Positions 18,391 to 27,080 of a DNA stretch of 64,000 nt are shown here, one piece after another (the stretch's first letter is position 1; every line of letters starts with the position of its first letter). Position numbers and translations under genes: made by a program. This DNA is from Corynebacterium terpenotabidum Y-11 (lineage in GTDB: Bacteria > Actinomycetota > Actinomycetes > Mycobacteriales > Mycobacteriaceae): contig NC_021663.1 in the NCBI RefSeq assembly GCF_000418365.1, positions 992,001-1,056,000 on the forward strand, written 5' to 3'. The notes under the pieces were generated by a model that saw nothing but the letters and a program-made list of their open reading frames with translations, made no database searches and was not told the origin of the DNA.

Positions 18391-18405
18391 GCTAGGGTAT
18401 GTTCT

Positions 18406-19404
18406 ATGACGGACATACTCACGACTGCGCGTACCCGCGTCCTTGACGACGGACAGGGTCTCGACTACCACGACCTCATCGAGGTCCTCCACCTTCCTGA
18501 CGACCGCATCCCTGACCTGCTCGCCCTCGCCCACGAGGTGCGGGTGAAATGGTGCGGCGAGGAGATCGAGATGGAGGGCATCGTCAGCCTGAAGACCGGC
18601 GGCTGCCCCGAGGACTGCCACTTCTGCTCCCAGTCCGGGCTCTTCGAATCCCCGGTGCGTTCCACGAAACTCGACATCGCCCAGCTGATTGAACAGGCCC
18701 GTCAGACCGCCAAGACCGGGGCTACCGAATTCTGCATCGTCGCCGCGGTCAAGGGCCCCGACGAGAACCTCCTGGTCCAGCTGGAACAGGCCGTCGAGGA
18801 GATCTACGCCAACGTCGACGGTATCGATGTCGCCGTCTCCGTCGGTATCCTCACTCCCGAGCAGGTCAACCGGCTCAAGGCCGTCGGTATCCACCGCTAC
18901 AACCACAATCTCGAAACCGCCCGCAGCTACTTCCCGCAGGTCGTCACCACCCACTCCTGGGACGAGCGGCGCGAGACTCTGATGCTGATCCGGGACGCCG
19001 GGATCGAGGTGTGCTGCGGCGGCATCCTCGGTATGGGGGAGTCCCTCGAACAGCGGGCCGAGTTCGCCGTCCAGCTCCGCGATCTCGATCCCCATGAGGT
19101 CCCGTTGAACTTCCTCGACCCTCGACCGGGCACCCCCTTCGGCGGGATGGAGGTCATGGACGGGAAGGACGCCCTGCGGGCGGTCGGAATGTTCCGTCTC
19201 GCCATGCCGCGCACCACTCTGCGCTTCGCCGGTGGACGCGAGCTCACCCTCGGTGACCTGGGCCTGGAACAGGGGCTCACCGGCGGCATCAACGGCGTGA
19301 TCGTCGGCAACTATCTCACCACCCTCGGTCGTCCTGCCGAACGCGACCTCGATGACATCGGTCGGCTCAACCTGCCCATCAAGGTTCTCAGCAGGAGCGT
19401 CTAG
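18406..19404 (+). CDS. bioB: Biotin synthase
   Basis: A 332-residue radical SAM enzyme that inserts sulfur into dethiobiotin. The radical SAM cluster motif is [11 protein letters not shown] near residues 65-75. Other BioB signatures are [24 protein letters not shown] with auxiliary-cluster cysteines, and LRFAGGRE. I chose the ATG at 18406 directly after the BioQ box; longer frames would run through the operator. It is followed after 4 bases by the small BsaP gene. No bioA, bioD or bioF is visible here, so the species may convert only the last step from imported dethiobiotin, or have them elsewhere. Confidence 0.96.
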   Translation: MTDILTTARTRVLDDGQGLDYHDLIEVLHLPDDRIPDLLALAHEVRVKWCGEEIEMEGIVSLKTGGCPEDCHFCSQSGLFESPVRSTKLDIAQLIEQARQTAKTGATEFCIVAAVKGPDENLLVQLEQAVEEIYANVDGIDVAVSVGILTPEQVNRLKAVGIHRYNHNLETARSYFPQVVTTHSWDERRETLMLIRDAGIEVCCGGILGMGESLEQRAEFAVQLRDLDPHEVPLNFLDPRPGTPFGGMEVMDGKDALRAVGMFRLAMPRTTLRFAGGRELTLGDLGLEQGLTGGINGVIVGNYLTTLGRPAERDLDDIGRLNLPIKVLSRSV

Positions 19405-19408
19405 GGCC

Positions 19409-19636
19409 ATGGCAGGCAGGCAGCGGGGGATCGGCCCCTATGACCCCTACACCGGGGCAGATCTCGGGGCGGGGGAGTGGATCGACTACTCGCCGGCACA
19501 GGACGCCGGGTTGGATGCGCCCCGGTTCTGCCCGGAATGCGGACGCCGCCGCGTCGTCCAGGTCACGCCGCACGGCTGGACCGCGGTCTGTTCCCGGCAC
19601 GGTGAGACGGACTCGGTGGAGATGGAGCTGCGCTAG
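19409..19636 (+). CDS. bsaP: Biotin synthase auxiliary protein BsaP
   Basis: A 75-residue protein directly after bioB. It begins GIGPYDPYTGADL and carries two cysteine pairs, FCPECGRRR and AVCSRHG, a likely metal or iron-sulfur site. Small proteins of this type next to actinobacterial bioB have been described as BsaP, which biotin synthase needs for activity, probably by supporting its auxiliary cluster. The spacing of 4 bases to bioB indicates one transcript. The assignment rests on position and the recognisable cysteine and GPYDPYTG motifs. Confidence 0.85.
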   Translation: MAGRQRGIGPYDPYTGADLGAGEWIDYSPAQDAGLDAPRFCPECGRRRVVQVTPHGWTAVCSRHGETDSVEMELR

Positions 19637-19659
19637 AGGTAGATAGCCGCCGGGCCGGG

Positions 19660-20823
19660 TCAGCCGTTGATTCGTCGCCGAGTCCACTCGACGATGCCCG
19701 GCAGTGCCTCGGACAGTTGGAAGGCGGCACGCGCGAAATCGGCGTCCTCACCGTAGTAGGGGTCCTCGACCTCCTTGTCACCGGCCGGGCCGAAGGACCG
19801 GAACAGGGCGATCCGGTCCGGATCCACCCCCTCCTTGACCAGAGATTTCCGGTTGGCGGCATCCATGACCAGGAAGAGATCGGCGTCCCGGTGACCGGGG
19901 CCGAAAACATCTGCCCGGTGGCCTGAGGCCGGGTACCCCGCATGCTGCAGGCAGTTCACGGCGCGAGGGTCCGCCGCCTCGCCGACGTGCCAGCTGGTGG
20001 TCCCACAGGAGTTCAGGACGACCGACTCCGCCAGTCCCGCCTCTTCCAGGGCGGACCGCAGCATGATCTCCCCCATCGGTGAGCGGCAGATGTTGCCGGT
20101 GCACACCACACAGATCTGCGGGCGCTCATCGGCCCAGGTATCCACCACCCGTCGCAGTTCGTCGACATCGGCGACCGACCAGTCGGCCTCCCGGTGCTCC
20201 GCCCGGTCCCCGTATCCCCAGTCCACCAGCACACTGCGGATCCCGTAGTCCCGTGCCCCCTCCACATCATGGATACGGTCGCCGATCATCAGCAGCGGCA
20301 GCCGGTTCTCCGGTCCGCCGTCGGAGACCGGGGTGGGATCCAACCCGAGCTGTTCCAACGCGAACGCGATGACCTCGGACTTCCCCCGGCGTCCCTCCGG
20401 TCCGTCGGTCGCCGTGGCCACCACGTCGAAGAGATCGAGCAGGTCAAACTCCGCCAGCATCAACCGCGCGGTGTTCTCCACCTTCGAGGTGGCGGTCGCC
20501 AGGATGAAGCCGGCGTCCCGCCAGGACACCAGCAGATCCCGCATCCCCGGGACGGCCACGGCGTTTCGCCAGCCGCTGTCGGTGTAATTGCTCCGGTAGG
20601 ACGCGTAGGCGCGGTCCAGGGTCTCTCCCTCGAGACCGAGCTCGGCGAGCGTGTCCCGCATCGGTGGTCCGGAGATCCGACGGACCCGGTCGTCCGGCGG
20701 TGCGGACACCCCGTTGACCGACAGTGCGTGCAGGAAACTGTCACGGATGCCAGGGAAGGAGTCGACGAGAGTGCCGTCGACGTCGACGAGGAGAATCCGT
20801 GAAGTGCCCGATGATGCTGCCAC
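19660..20823 (-). CDS. Fusion of HAD phosphatase and low-molecular-weight protein tyrosine phosphatase
   Basis: A 387-residue two-domain protein. Residues 1 to about 225 are a HAD phosphatase of the phosphoglycolate-phosphatase type, with DVDGTLVDS near residue 12 (nucleophile Asp), TSKVEN and GDRIHDVEGA. Residues from about 234 to the end are an LMW phosphatase with the P-loop CTGNICRSP and the late DPYYGEDADF acid loop. The frame is uninterrupted between the domains. The start is the GTG at 20823; no start exists further upstream before non-coding sequence. The GTG start lies 57 bases from the divergent Nif3-type gene. The two domains are usually separate neighbouring genes in related species as I recall. 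Confidence 0.85.
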   Translation of the reverse strand: MAASSGTSRILLVDVDGTLVDSFPGIRDSFLHALSVNGVSAPPDDRVRRISGPPMRDTLAELGLEGETLDRAYASYRSNYTDSGWRNAVAVPGMRDLLVSWRDAGFILATATSKVENTARLMLAEFDLLDLFDVVATATDGPEGRRGKSEVIAFALEQLGLDPTPVSDGGPENRLPLLMIGDRIHDVEGARDYGIRSVLVDWGYGDRAEHREADWSVADVDELRRVVDTWADERPQICVVCTGNICRSPMGEIMLRSALEEAGLAESVVLNSCGTTSWHVGEAADPRAVNCLQHAGYPASGHRADVFGPGHRDADLFLVMDAANRKSLVKEGVDPDRIALFRSFGPAGDKEVEDPYYGEDADFARAAFQLSEALPGIVEWTRRRING

Positions 20824-20880
20824 GGCACCCAGAGTGCCAGAAACCGGGACGTTGTGCCGCCAGACGCTATCGTGGACGAG

Positions 20881-21759
20881 GTGAACACTGAAGCATCCGG
20901 TCCAGGGACAGCCACCGTCGGTGAGGTCGTCGCGCTCATCGAGGACGCCTACCCGCCCCGCCTCGCTGAATCCTGGGACGCCTGCGGACTGGTCTGTGGT
21001 GATCCCGCAGATCCCGTGTCCCGCGTCCTGGTTGCCCTGGACTGCACCGATGCCGTCGCCGACGCCGCCATCGACGCCGGTGCGGACTTCCTGCTCGTGC
21101 ACCATCCGCCGCTGCTGCGAGGCGTCACCGGCGTCCCGGTGACGCACCCCAAGGGCCGGATCATCCACCGCCTGATCAGGGAAGGGGTGGCGCTGTACGC
21201 CGCCCATACCAGTGCCGACGCCGCCCGGCCGGGAGTCAACGACCGGCTCGCCGAACTGCTCGGCGTCACTCCCGGTGCCCCGCTCACCCCGGTGCCCGAC
21301 GGGGTGGATCCGCTCACCGCTACGGGTATCGGCCGTGTCGGTGACCTCGATACCCCGATGACTCTGCGTGAGTTCGCCGACCGAGTCGCCGACCGGCTGC
21401 CGACCACCGTCTGGGGTGTCCGGGCCGCCGGTGACCCCGACCGGATGATCCGCCGGGTTGCCGTGGCATCCGGGTCCGGTGACAGCTTCCTCGGCACCGT
21501 TGCAGGACTTGATGTCGACTGTTTCGTCACCTCTGACCTCCGTCACCACCCGGTCGATGAACATCTCCGCGGTGGCGGCTGCGTGGTGGTGGACACCGCC
21601 CACTGGGCCAGTGAGTTCCCGTGGTGCGCCCAGGCCGCCGAGATGCTCGCCACCGCCGATCCTCGGCTGAGTACCGGCGTCATCGACCTGCGTACCGATC
21701 CGTGGACGGTGCACCGGCCCGGTGCCGTCCCGTCCCCATCCACAGACAAGGACAGGTGA
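20881..21759 (+). CDS. Nif3-like dinuclear metal center protein
   Basis: A 292-residue protein of the Nif3/YbgI family, ring-shaped metal-binding proteins. Metal ligands are visible in LLVHHPPLL (His-His), in YAAHTSAD and in the C-terminal DTAHWASEF. It begins with GTG at 20881. The genes for a zinc-ribbon coiled-coil protein and a histidine phosphatase follow with short or overlapping spacing, so the three form an operon. The substrate of this family is not settled; older annotations as GTP cyclohydrolase are not supported by anything here. Confidence 0.9.
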   Translation: MNTEASGPGTATVGEVVALIEDAYPPRLAESWDACGLVCGDPADPVSRVLVALDCTDAVADAAIDAGADFLLVHHPPLLRGVTGVPVTHPKGRIIHRLIREGVALYAAHTSADAARPGVNDRLAELLGVTPGAPLTPVPDGVDPLTATGIGRVGDLDTPMTLREFADRVADRLPTTVWGVRAAGDPDRMIRRVAVASGSGDSFLGTVAGLDVDCFVTSDLRHHPVDEHLRGGGCVVVDTAHWASEFPWCAQAAEMLATADPRLSTGVIDLRTDPWTVHRPGAVPSPSTDKDR

Positions 21760-21767
21760 GAACCGCC

Positions 21768-22574
21768 ATGACCACCACCGACCCCGAGCTCACGGATGAG
21801 GAACGGACGACCCTCATCGACCTCGCAGCCACCGATGAACGGATCCGGATACTCACCGCGCGACTGGACGCGCTGCCGGAGACCGCCGAGGTCGAGCGAC
21901 TCGAGGCCGAGGTAGAGTCGCGCCGACGCGCCGAGCTCGACACCCGGCGCATCGCCCATGACATGGCGGGGACGCTCACCCGGTTACAGTCGGACGCCGC
22001 CCGGCTGCGGTCCCGTCGGCGCGATGACATCGCCGGTCTCCGGGCCGACACCGACCGGGACCGACGACGGGACCTGCAGCACGATCTGGAGGTTGCCGAG
22101 CGTCGGCTCGGGGAGGTTGAGGCGGAAATCGCGCGGGAGGAGCGGACCCTGGCGACTTTCGGTCACGGGGACGCGGCCGGGCCAGCGGCCGGGTCCGCCA
22201 CCGAGGACGGTGACGGCGACGGTGATGTCCACGGTCACGGGGACGGGCAGCGGACGGAAGTCGACGCCGCCCTCGACCGGGCTCGAGCGGAGGAAGCGGA
22301 CGTCGCCGACGAGATCCACCGCCAGCTCACTGACCTGCGGCACCGCTCCATCACACTGCGTTCCGAGCTGTCCGGGGAGATCCTCGACCGCTACGTCACC
22401 AGTGAGCGGGAGCAGGGCATCGGGGCGGTGGAACTCGACGGACCGGTCTGCCGCTGCTGCTGCATCGCCCTCGACCACGCCACGGCACGCCGGTTCGCCA
22501 ACACCTCGCCGTGGCGGCTGGTCAGCTGTCCGGAATGCGGCGTCCTGCTGATCCGACCGGGGGCTGGCCTGTGA
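21768..22574 (+). CDS. Coiled-coil protein with C-terminal zinc ribbon (C4-type)
   Basis: A 268-residue protein. Residues 1-200 are long heptad-like helices rich in Arg, Glu and Leu, with an interrupting low-complexity insert rich in Gly, Asp and His near residue 150. The C-terminus holds a zinc ribbon, CRCCCIAL and SCPECGVLL. This is the architecture of the CT398-like zinc-ribbon family that follows Nif3 in many actinobacteria. The ATG at 21768 lies 8 bases after the previous stop. The GTG of the next gene overlaps its stop. It may be a nucleic-acid- or protein-binding scaffold. Confidence 0.86.
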   Translation: MTTTDPELTDEERTTLIDLAATDERIRILTARLDALPETAEVERLEAEVESRRRAELDTRRIAHDMAGTLTRLQSDAARLRSRRRDDIAGLRADTDRDRRRDLQHDLEVAERRLGEVEAEIAREERTLATFGHGDAAGPAAGSATEDGDGDGDVHGHGDGQRTEVDAALDRARAEEADVADEIHRQLTDLRHRSITLRSELSGEILDRYVTSEREQGIGAVELDGPVCRCCCIALDHATARRFANTSPWRLVSCPECGVLLIRPGAGL

Positions 22575-23251
22575 CAGTTCCGTCGGCCCTCACGTCCCGC
22601 CCCGGCTGGTTCGGCTCCGGTGACGAGCCGCTGCGGATCCTACTGCTGCGCCACGGCGAGACACCCATGTCCGTCGCCGGCGTCTTCTCCGGACGCAGCA
22701 ACCCCTCGCTCACCGACACCGGGATGGAACAGGCCCGCCGCGCGGCGGCCTGGCTCCGGGTCCGGCAGGAGGCGGGCGAAGGAATCGACGCGGTGTATAC
22801 CTCCCCGTTGACCCGGGCCAGGCAGACCGCCGAGGCCGCGGCCGGGGAACTGGGCCTCCCGGTCACCGAGACCCCGGACCTCATCGAGACTGACTTCGGT
22901 GCCTGGGAGGGACTCGGCTTCGATGAGGTGCACCGTCGCTGGCCCGGGGAGCACGCCGCCTGGGCCAACGACCCCTCGGTCCCCACCGTCGGGGGCGAGA
23001 GCATGGATGACGTCTCAGCCCGCTGTGACCGGCTGGTGGCGGATCTTGACGCACCCGACGGTCCCCGTACCGTGCTGCTGGTCAGTCATGTGTCGCCGAT
23101 CAAGGCGATCCTCCGGTCGGCACTGCAGGCACCGGCCACGGTCTTCTCCACCCTGCACCTGTCACTGGCCGGACTCTCGGTCGTGGAGTTCTACTCCGAG
23201 CGGTCGGTCATGCGGGAATTCAACGACACCCACTATCTGCGCGGGATGTGA
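22571..23251 (+). CDS. Histidine phosphatase family protein (phosphoglycerate-mutase-like)
   Basis: A 226-residue phosphatase. The catalytic motif LLRHGETPM is near residue 27, the second active-site region is SPLTRARQTA, the glutamate lies in ETDFGAWEG, and the second histidine is in LVSHVSPIK. In mycobacteria the equivalent gene encodes an RNase HI domain fused to this phosphatase; here only about 17 residues precede the phosphatase, so the RNase H part is absent. The GTG overlaps the previous stop by four bases. The RNase P RNA gene follows about 20 bases later. Confidence 0.9.
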   Translation: MTVPSALTSRPGWFGSGDEPLRILLLRHGETPMSVAGVFSGRSNPSLTDTGMEQARRAAAWLRVRQEAGEGIDAVYTSPLTRARQTAEAAAGELGLPVTETPDLIETDFGAWEGLGFDEVHRRWPGEHAAWANDPSVPTVGGESMDDVSARCDRLVADLDAPDGPRTVLLVSHVSPIKAILRSALQAPATVFSTLHLSLAGLSVVEFYSERSVMREFNDTHYLRGM

Positions 23252-23270
23252 CGACTGCTATCGTTGACCG

Positions 23271-23730
23271 GGTCGAGAGGGTCGGGTGATCGCGGCCCCG
23301 GAACCGTTCCGTGACACGGGACAGGCCGGGGTCGAGGAAAGTCCGGACTCCTCAGAGCACGGTGGTTGTTAACGGCAACCCGGGGTGACCCGCGGGACAG
23401 TGCCACAGAAAATAACCGCCCGGCGTCGTGCGGACCCGGTCCGCGCGATGATCCGGGTAAGGGTGAAAAGGTGCGGTAAGAGCGCACCAGTGCGCCGGGT
23501 GACCGGTGCAGCTGGGTAAACCCCACCGGGAGCAAGGTCACGTGATCGCACCGTAACCCCGTCCAGGGGCCGGTGGTGCGATGTGCCCCGACGGCTGCTC
23601 GTCGGACAAGGGGCAGGTAGACCGCTAGAGACGGCCGGCAACGGTCGTCCCAGATGGATGATCACCACCGCTGCGGTGCCCCACGGGTGCCACAGGTGGA
23701 ACAGAATCCGGCTCACAGACCCTCTCGACC
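23271..23730 (+). ncRNA. rnpB: RNase P RNA, bacterial type A
   Basis: The catalytic RNA that trims tRNA 5' ends. The terminal helix P1 is exact: GGTCGAGAGG at 23271-23280 pairs with CCTCTCGACC at 23721-23730. Conserved elements are GAGGAAAGTCCGG near 23336, the ACAGTGCCACAGAAAATA region, GTGAAAAGGTGCGGTAAGAG, and AGATGGATGATCACC near 23652. The length of about 460 bases is normal for a high-GC actinobacterium. Open frames seen here on both strands are chance. Confidence 0.97.
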
Positions 23731-23752
23731 TCAACGGCTAGAATCAAGCGGC

Positions 23753-24130
23753 GTGAATGAAAAGCCAGCTCCCCGGTCGGCACTGTCCAGGCTCCTCTTC
23801 CCGACCGGTGACGACCCGGACCCGCGGTTCACCCTGGCCAACGAACGCACCTTCCTTTCCTGGATGAGGACTGCGCTGGCGTTCATCGCCGGAGGTGTGG
23901 CACTGGAGGCACTTCCCGGCGCCCAGGTTCCTGAGGATCTGCGGAGTCTCGCCGCCGTCGTTGCGATGGGGCTCGGCGTCCTCATCGCCGCAGGTGCAGC
24001 GGTGCGCTGGCTCCGGGTGGAACGGGCGATGCGGGAGCAGCGTCCGCTCCCGGCGCCGGCGATCGTCCCGGTCCTGTCCGCGGGAGCGATCCTCGCCACC
24101 ATCGTCGTCGGGGTGGTGCTGTTCGCGTGA
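23753..24130 (+). CDS. DUF202 membrane protein
   Basis: A 125-residue inner-membrane protein. The DUF202 signature is clear: DPDPRFTLANERTFLSWMRTALAFIAGG, where residues around RTFLSW open the first helix (written here only as the short motif NERTFLSWMRT). Three hydrophobic helices lie near residues 38-55, 65-85 and 103-124. It starts with GTG at 23753 just after rnpB. Its stop overlaps the GTG of a second DUF202 gene, so the two small proteins are made together, probably as a heteromer. The function of the family is unknown. Confidence 0.86.
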   Translation: MNEKPAPRSALSRLLFPTGDDPDPRFTLANERTFLSWMRTALAFIAGGVALEALPGAQVPEDLRSLAAVVAMGLGVLIAAGAAVRWLRVERAMREQRPLPAPAIVPVLSAGAILATIVVGVVLFA

Positions 24131-24489
24131 CCGGTGCACAAGTGAGGGAGGGGGCGGTGACCACCGTCGTCGACCCCGGGCTACAGCCGGAACGGACGGT
24201 GATGGCATGGGGCAGGACCTCGCTGGCATTCATGGTCGCCGCCGGTGTCCTACTGCGGTGGACCGGCTACTACGGGGTGGCGGTGGTGGTCATCGCCGGA
24301 GGGCTGCTGGTCGTCGCCCTGTCCATCTGCCTCACCCAGCGGCGGCGCTACCGGCGGGCGGTGCAGGGGGTGGCGGGGATCCGGTCCGGTGCCGCGGCTG
24401 GGGCAGTGCTCGGCCTGTCGCTCTGCACCGTGGTGCTGGGACTGTCGGGGATGGTCTTCCTGACCATCGGGGCTCTCGGCGGGCAGTGA
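24127..24489 (+). CDS. DUF202 membrane protein, second of a pair
   Basis: A 120-residue protein with the shorter DUF202 motif LQPERTVMAWGRTSLAF near residues 20-36 and three membrane helices. It is coupled to the previous DUF202 gene by a GTGA overlap. Tandem pairs of one longer and one shorter DUF202 protein are common in actinobacteria. No function is assigned. Confidence 0.85.
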   Translation: MTGAQVREGAVTTVVDPGLQPERTVMAWGRTSLAFMVAAGVLLRWTGYYGVAVVVIAGGLLVVALSICLTQRRRYRRAVQGVAGIRSGAAAGAVLGLSLCTVVLGLSGMVFLTIGALGGQ

Positions 24490-24557
24490 CCGGTGTGGCA
24501 CCGGCCGGTCGCTGACGGTGGCTGACGGTCGCTGGCGTTCGGCGCTACGGTAGGGGC

Positions 24558-24740
24558 ATGTGCAGCGATTCCGGCAACGACAAGTGGTTCTTCGACACCG
24601 CCACCGGTGAGGTCACCCGCGGCAAGGTCTCCGGGTGGAACTCCCGCCTGGGGCCCTATGACACGGAAGCGGAGGCCCGGCGGGCCCTGGAGACTGCCCG
24701 GGCGAGGGCAGAGGCCGCCGACGAATGGGATGAGGACTGA
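24558..24740 (+). CDS. Small SPOR-like conserved protein
   Basis: A 60-residue protein opening with DKWFFDTATGEVTRGK and containing NSRLGPYDTEAEARRAL, a sequence resembling one SPOR-type repeat with the glycine/pro/tyr turn. Such short proteins are widespread in actinobacteria. There is no signal peptide. It lies 68 bases after the DUF202 pair. It may bind another protein or glycan, but no function is known to me. Confidence 0.78.
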   Translation: MCSDSGNDKWFFDTATGEVTRGKVSGWNSRLGPYDTEAEARRALETARARAEAADEWDED

Positions 24741-24779
24741 CCCCTCCGCCGGAACCGGGCGGGCGAGGGCCCGGGGTTC

Positions 24780-25625
24780 TCAGAAGCAGTGCTCCTGCGC
24801 GGGGAAGGTTCCCTCGGCGACTTCCCGCCGGTAGGACGCCGCGGCGGCGGTGAGATCGGCCCCGACCTGCGCCCACTGCTTGGCGAACTTCGGACGGTGT
24901 CCGTCGGCGGGGAAGGCGGCGATGTCATGCCACACGAGCACCTGCGCATCGGTGTCCGGGCCGGCACCGATCCCGACGGTGGAGATCTCCACCTCGGCGG
25001 TGGCCCGGGCGGCGACCTCGGCGGGCACCATCTCGAGGACGACCATGTCGGCCCCGGCGTCCGCCACCGCGTGGATGTCGGCGAGCAGGCGGTCGGCGGC
25101 GTCCCCGCGACCCTGCACCTTGAACCCGGACAGGGCATTGACCGACTGCGGGGTGAACCCGATATGGGCACACACCGGGATCCCCGCGGCGACCAGGGCG
25201 CGGATGCGCGGGACGATACGCACGCCGCCTTCGATCTTCACCATCGCCGCACCGGACCGACGCATCATCTCGGACGCCGAGAGCACCGCCTGCTCATCGG
25301 ATGCCTCGTAGGTACCGAAGGGAAGGTCCGCGATGACCAGGGCATTGCCGGCACCGCGGACCACGGCGGCGGCGAGGTAGATCATCTCATCGAGGCTGAT
25401 CTGCTGGGTCTGGGAGTAGCCGAAGACGACGTTGGCCGCCGAATCGCCGACGAGCAGGCATTCCACCCCGCCCTGGGACAGAGCCCGGGCCGTGGAGTAG
25501 TCGTAGGCGGTGAGCATCGCCCACTTGTCACCCGTGGCCTTCTTCGCCCGCAGATCGGCGATACGGACCTGGCGGGTGGGTGTGAGGTAACCGGTGGCGG
25601 GGGTAGCGGCAGAAGAAGCAGACAT
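24780..25625 (-). CDS. panB: 3-methyl-2-oxobutanoate hydroxymethyltransferase
   Basis: A 281-residue enzyme that makes ketopantoate in the pantothenate/CoA pathway using methylene-tetrahydrofolate. It matches PanB through MLTAYDYSTARAL, VGDSAANVV (magnesium Asp), KIEGG, and IPVCAHIGFTPQ. I chose the ATG at 25625, the first in-frame start after the divergent glnA2 control region; the much longer frame upstream runs through glnA2 and is not real. panC is not adjacent, unlike in C. glutamicum where I recall panBC together. It converges on the small SPOR-like gene. Confidence 0.95.
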   Translation of the reverse strand: MSASSAATPATGYLTPTRQVRIADLRAKKATGDKWAMLTAYDYSTARALSQGGVECLLVGDSAANVVFGYSQTQQISLDEMIYLAAAVVRGAGNALVIADLPFGTYEASDEQAVLSASEMMRRSGAAMVKIEGGVRIVPRIRALVAAGIPVCAHIGFTPQSVNALSGFKVQGRGDAADRLLADIHAVADAGADMVVLEMVPAEVAARATAEVEISTVGIGAGPDTDAQVLVWHDIAAFPADGHRPKFAKQWAQVGADLTAAAASYRREVAEGTFPAQEHCF

Positions 25626-25658
25626 GTCACAGCATTGTGCCACTAACGCTGGTCCGGT

Positions 25659-25674
25659 GTTAACGCCTTGTAAC
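25659..25674. promoter_or_regulatory. GlnR-like box upstream of glnA2
   Basis: GTTAA-CGCCTT-GTAAC matches the two 5-base half sites with a 6-base spacer used by GlnR, the nitrogen regulator of many actinobacteria. It lies 62 bases before the glnA2 ATG. A matching motif, GTTAC-N6-GTAAC, precedes glnA at 49351-49366. A -10-like TACGAT at 25724-25729, eight bases from the ATG, suggests glnA2 is transcribed leaderless. Confidence 0.55.
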
Positions 25675-25736
25675 TTCCTGTGCCCTTGCAGGGGGAGTAC
25701 GACACCGGACCCCGCTCCGTGGATACGATGGTGCGC

Positions 25737-27080
25737 ATGAGTCGTCAACAGGAATTCGTTCTCCGTACCCTCGAGGAACGGGACATCCGTTTCGTCCGCC
25801 TCTGGTTCACTGACATCCAGGGCTACCTGAAGTCCGTGGCAGTCGCGCCCGCCGAGCTGGAAGGCGCGTTCGAGGAGGGGATCGGTTTCGACGGCTCCTC
25901 GATCGAAGGCTTCTCCCGCGTTGTCGAGTCGGACACGATCGCCCGGCCTGACCCGTCCACCTTCCAGATCCTCCCGATCGACGGTTCTGACGGGTCGACC
26001 AATCTCACCGCCCGCATGTTCTGCGATATCGCCATGCCCGACGGCGAGCCGAGCTGGGCCGACCCCCGCCAGGTGCTGCGTCGGCAGATGAACATCGCCG
26101 CCGACCTCGGCTTCAACTGCTACATCCACCCGGAAGTCGAGTTCTTCCTGCTCAAGAACGAGGACGGTCCCGACGGCCATCCCCAGCCCGCCGACACCGG
26201 CGGGTACTTCGACCAGGCGGTGACCGACGCCGCCCCGCAGTTCCGGCAGGACGCCATCACCGCCCTCGAGTCGATGGGTATCTCGGTGGAGTTCTCCCAC
26301 CACGAAGCCTCGCCGGGTCAGCAGGAGATCGACCTCCGCTTCGCCGACGCACTGTCGATGGCGGACAACATCATGAGTTTCCGCTACATCATCAAGCAGA
26401 TCGCCAACCGTAACGGTGTCCGGGCAACCTTCATGCCGAAGCCCTTCCCGGACTTCAACGGCTCCGCCATGCACACCCACATCTCCCTGTTCGAGGGCGA
26501 GATCAATGCCTTCCACGACCCCGACGACGAGTACTTCCTCTCCGGGACAGCGAAGTCGTTCATCGCCGGCATCCTGGAACATGCCCCGGAGATCTCCGCG
26601 GTGACCAACCAGTGGGTGAACTCCTACAAGCGGGTCACCAGTGGTGCCGAGGCCCCGACCGCGGCGACGTGGGGAGCGTCGAACCGTTCCGCCCTGGTCC
26701 GGGTGCCGATGTACACGGTGAACAAGCCGGCGTCCCGTCGGGTGGAGGTCCGCAGCCCCGATTCCGCGGCGAATCCCTACCTCACCTACGCGGTGCTGCT
26801 CGCCGCCGGGCTCAAGGGCATCCGGGAAGGCTACGAACTGATGCCCCCGGCCGAGGAAGACATCTCGCACATGACCCGCCGTGAGCGCATGGCGATGGGG
26901 TACAAGGACCTGCCGACCGACCTTGATCTCGCCCTGCGGGAGATGGAGAAGTCCGAGCTCGTCGCTGACGCACTCGGCGAGCATGTCTTCGAGTTCTTCC
27001 TGCGCAATAAGTGGCGGGAATGGAAGGCCTACCAGGCCCAGGTCACGCCCTGGGAGCTGGCGCACAACCTGGAGTTCTGA
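25737..27080 (+). CDS. glnA2: Glutamine synthetase, GlnA2-type
   Basis: A 447-residue type I glutamine synthetase. Signatures are GFDGSSIEGF, the ATP-binding and metal residues in HPEVEFFL, the NGSAMHTH region and the RRVEVRSPDSAANPY substrate loop. It lacks the recognisable adenylylation motif of GlnA; the corresponding stretch is GYELMPPAEED. I chose the ATG at 25737 over an upstream in-frame start because a -10-like TACGAT lies just before it. The stop overlaps the glnE start (TGATG), so it is cotranscribed with the adenylyltransferase. A separate, GlnE-regulated GlnA is at 47.8 kb. Confidence 0.93.
   Translation: MSRQQEFVLRTLEERDIRFVRLWFTDIQGYLKSVAVAPAELEGAFEEGIGFDGSSIEGFSRVVESDTIARPDPSTFQILPIDGSDGSTNLTARMFCDIAMPDGEPSWADPRQVLRRQMNIAADLGFNCYIHPEVEFFLLKNEDGPDGHPQPADTGGYFDQAVTDAAPQFRQDAITALESMGISVEFSHHEASPGQQEIDLRFADALSMADNIMSFRYIIKQIANRNGVRATFMPKPFPDFNGSAMHTHISLFEGEINAFHDPDDEYFLSGTAKSFIAGILEHAPEISAVTNQWVNSYKRVTSGAEAPTAATWGASNRSALVRVPMYTVNKPASRRVEVRSPDSAANPYLTYAVLLAAGLKGIREGYELMPPAEEDISHMTRRERMAMGYKDLPTDLDLALREMEKSELVADALGEHVFEFFLRNKWREWKAYQAQVTPWELAHNLEF

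Noticed and set aside
23369..23734. Open frames inside the RNase P RNA gene
   Set aside because: The RNA structure and conserved motifs explain the sequence; the frames are by chance.
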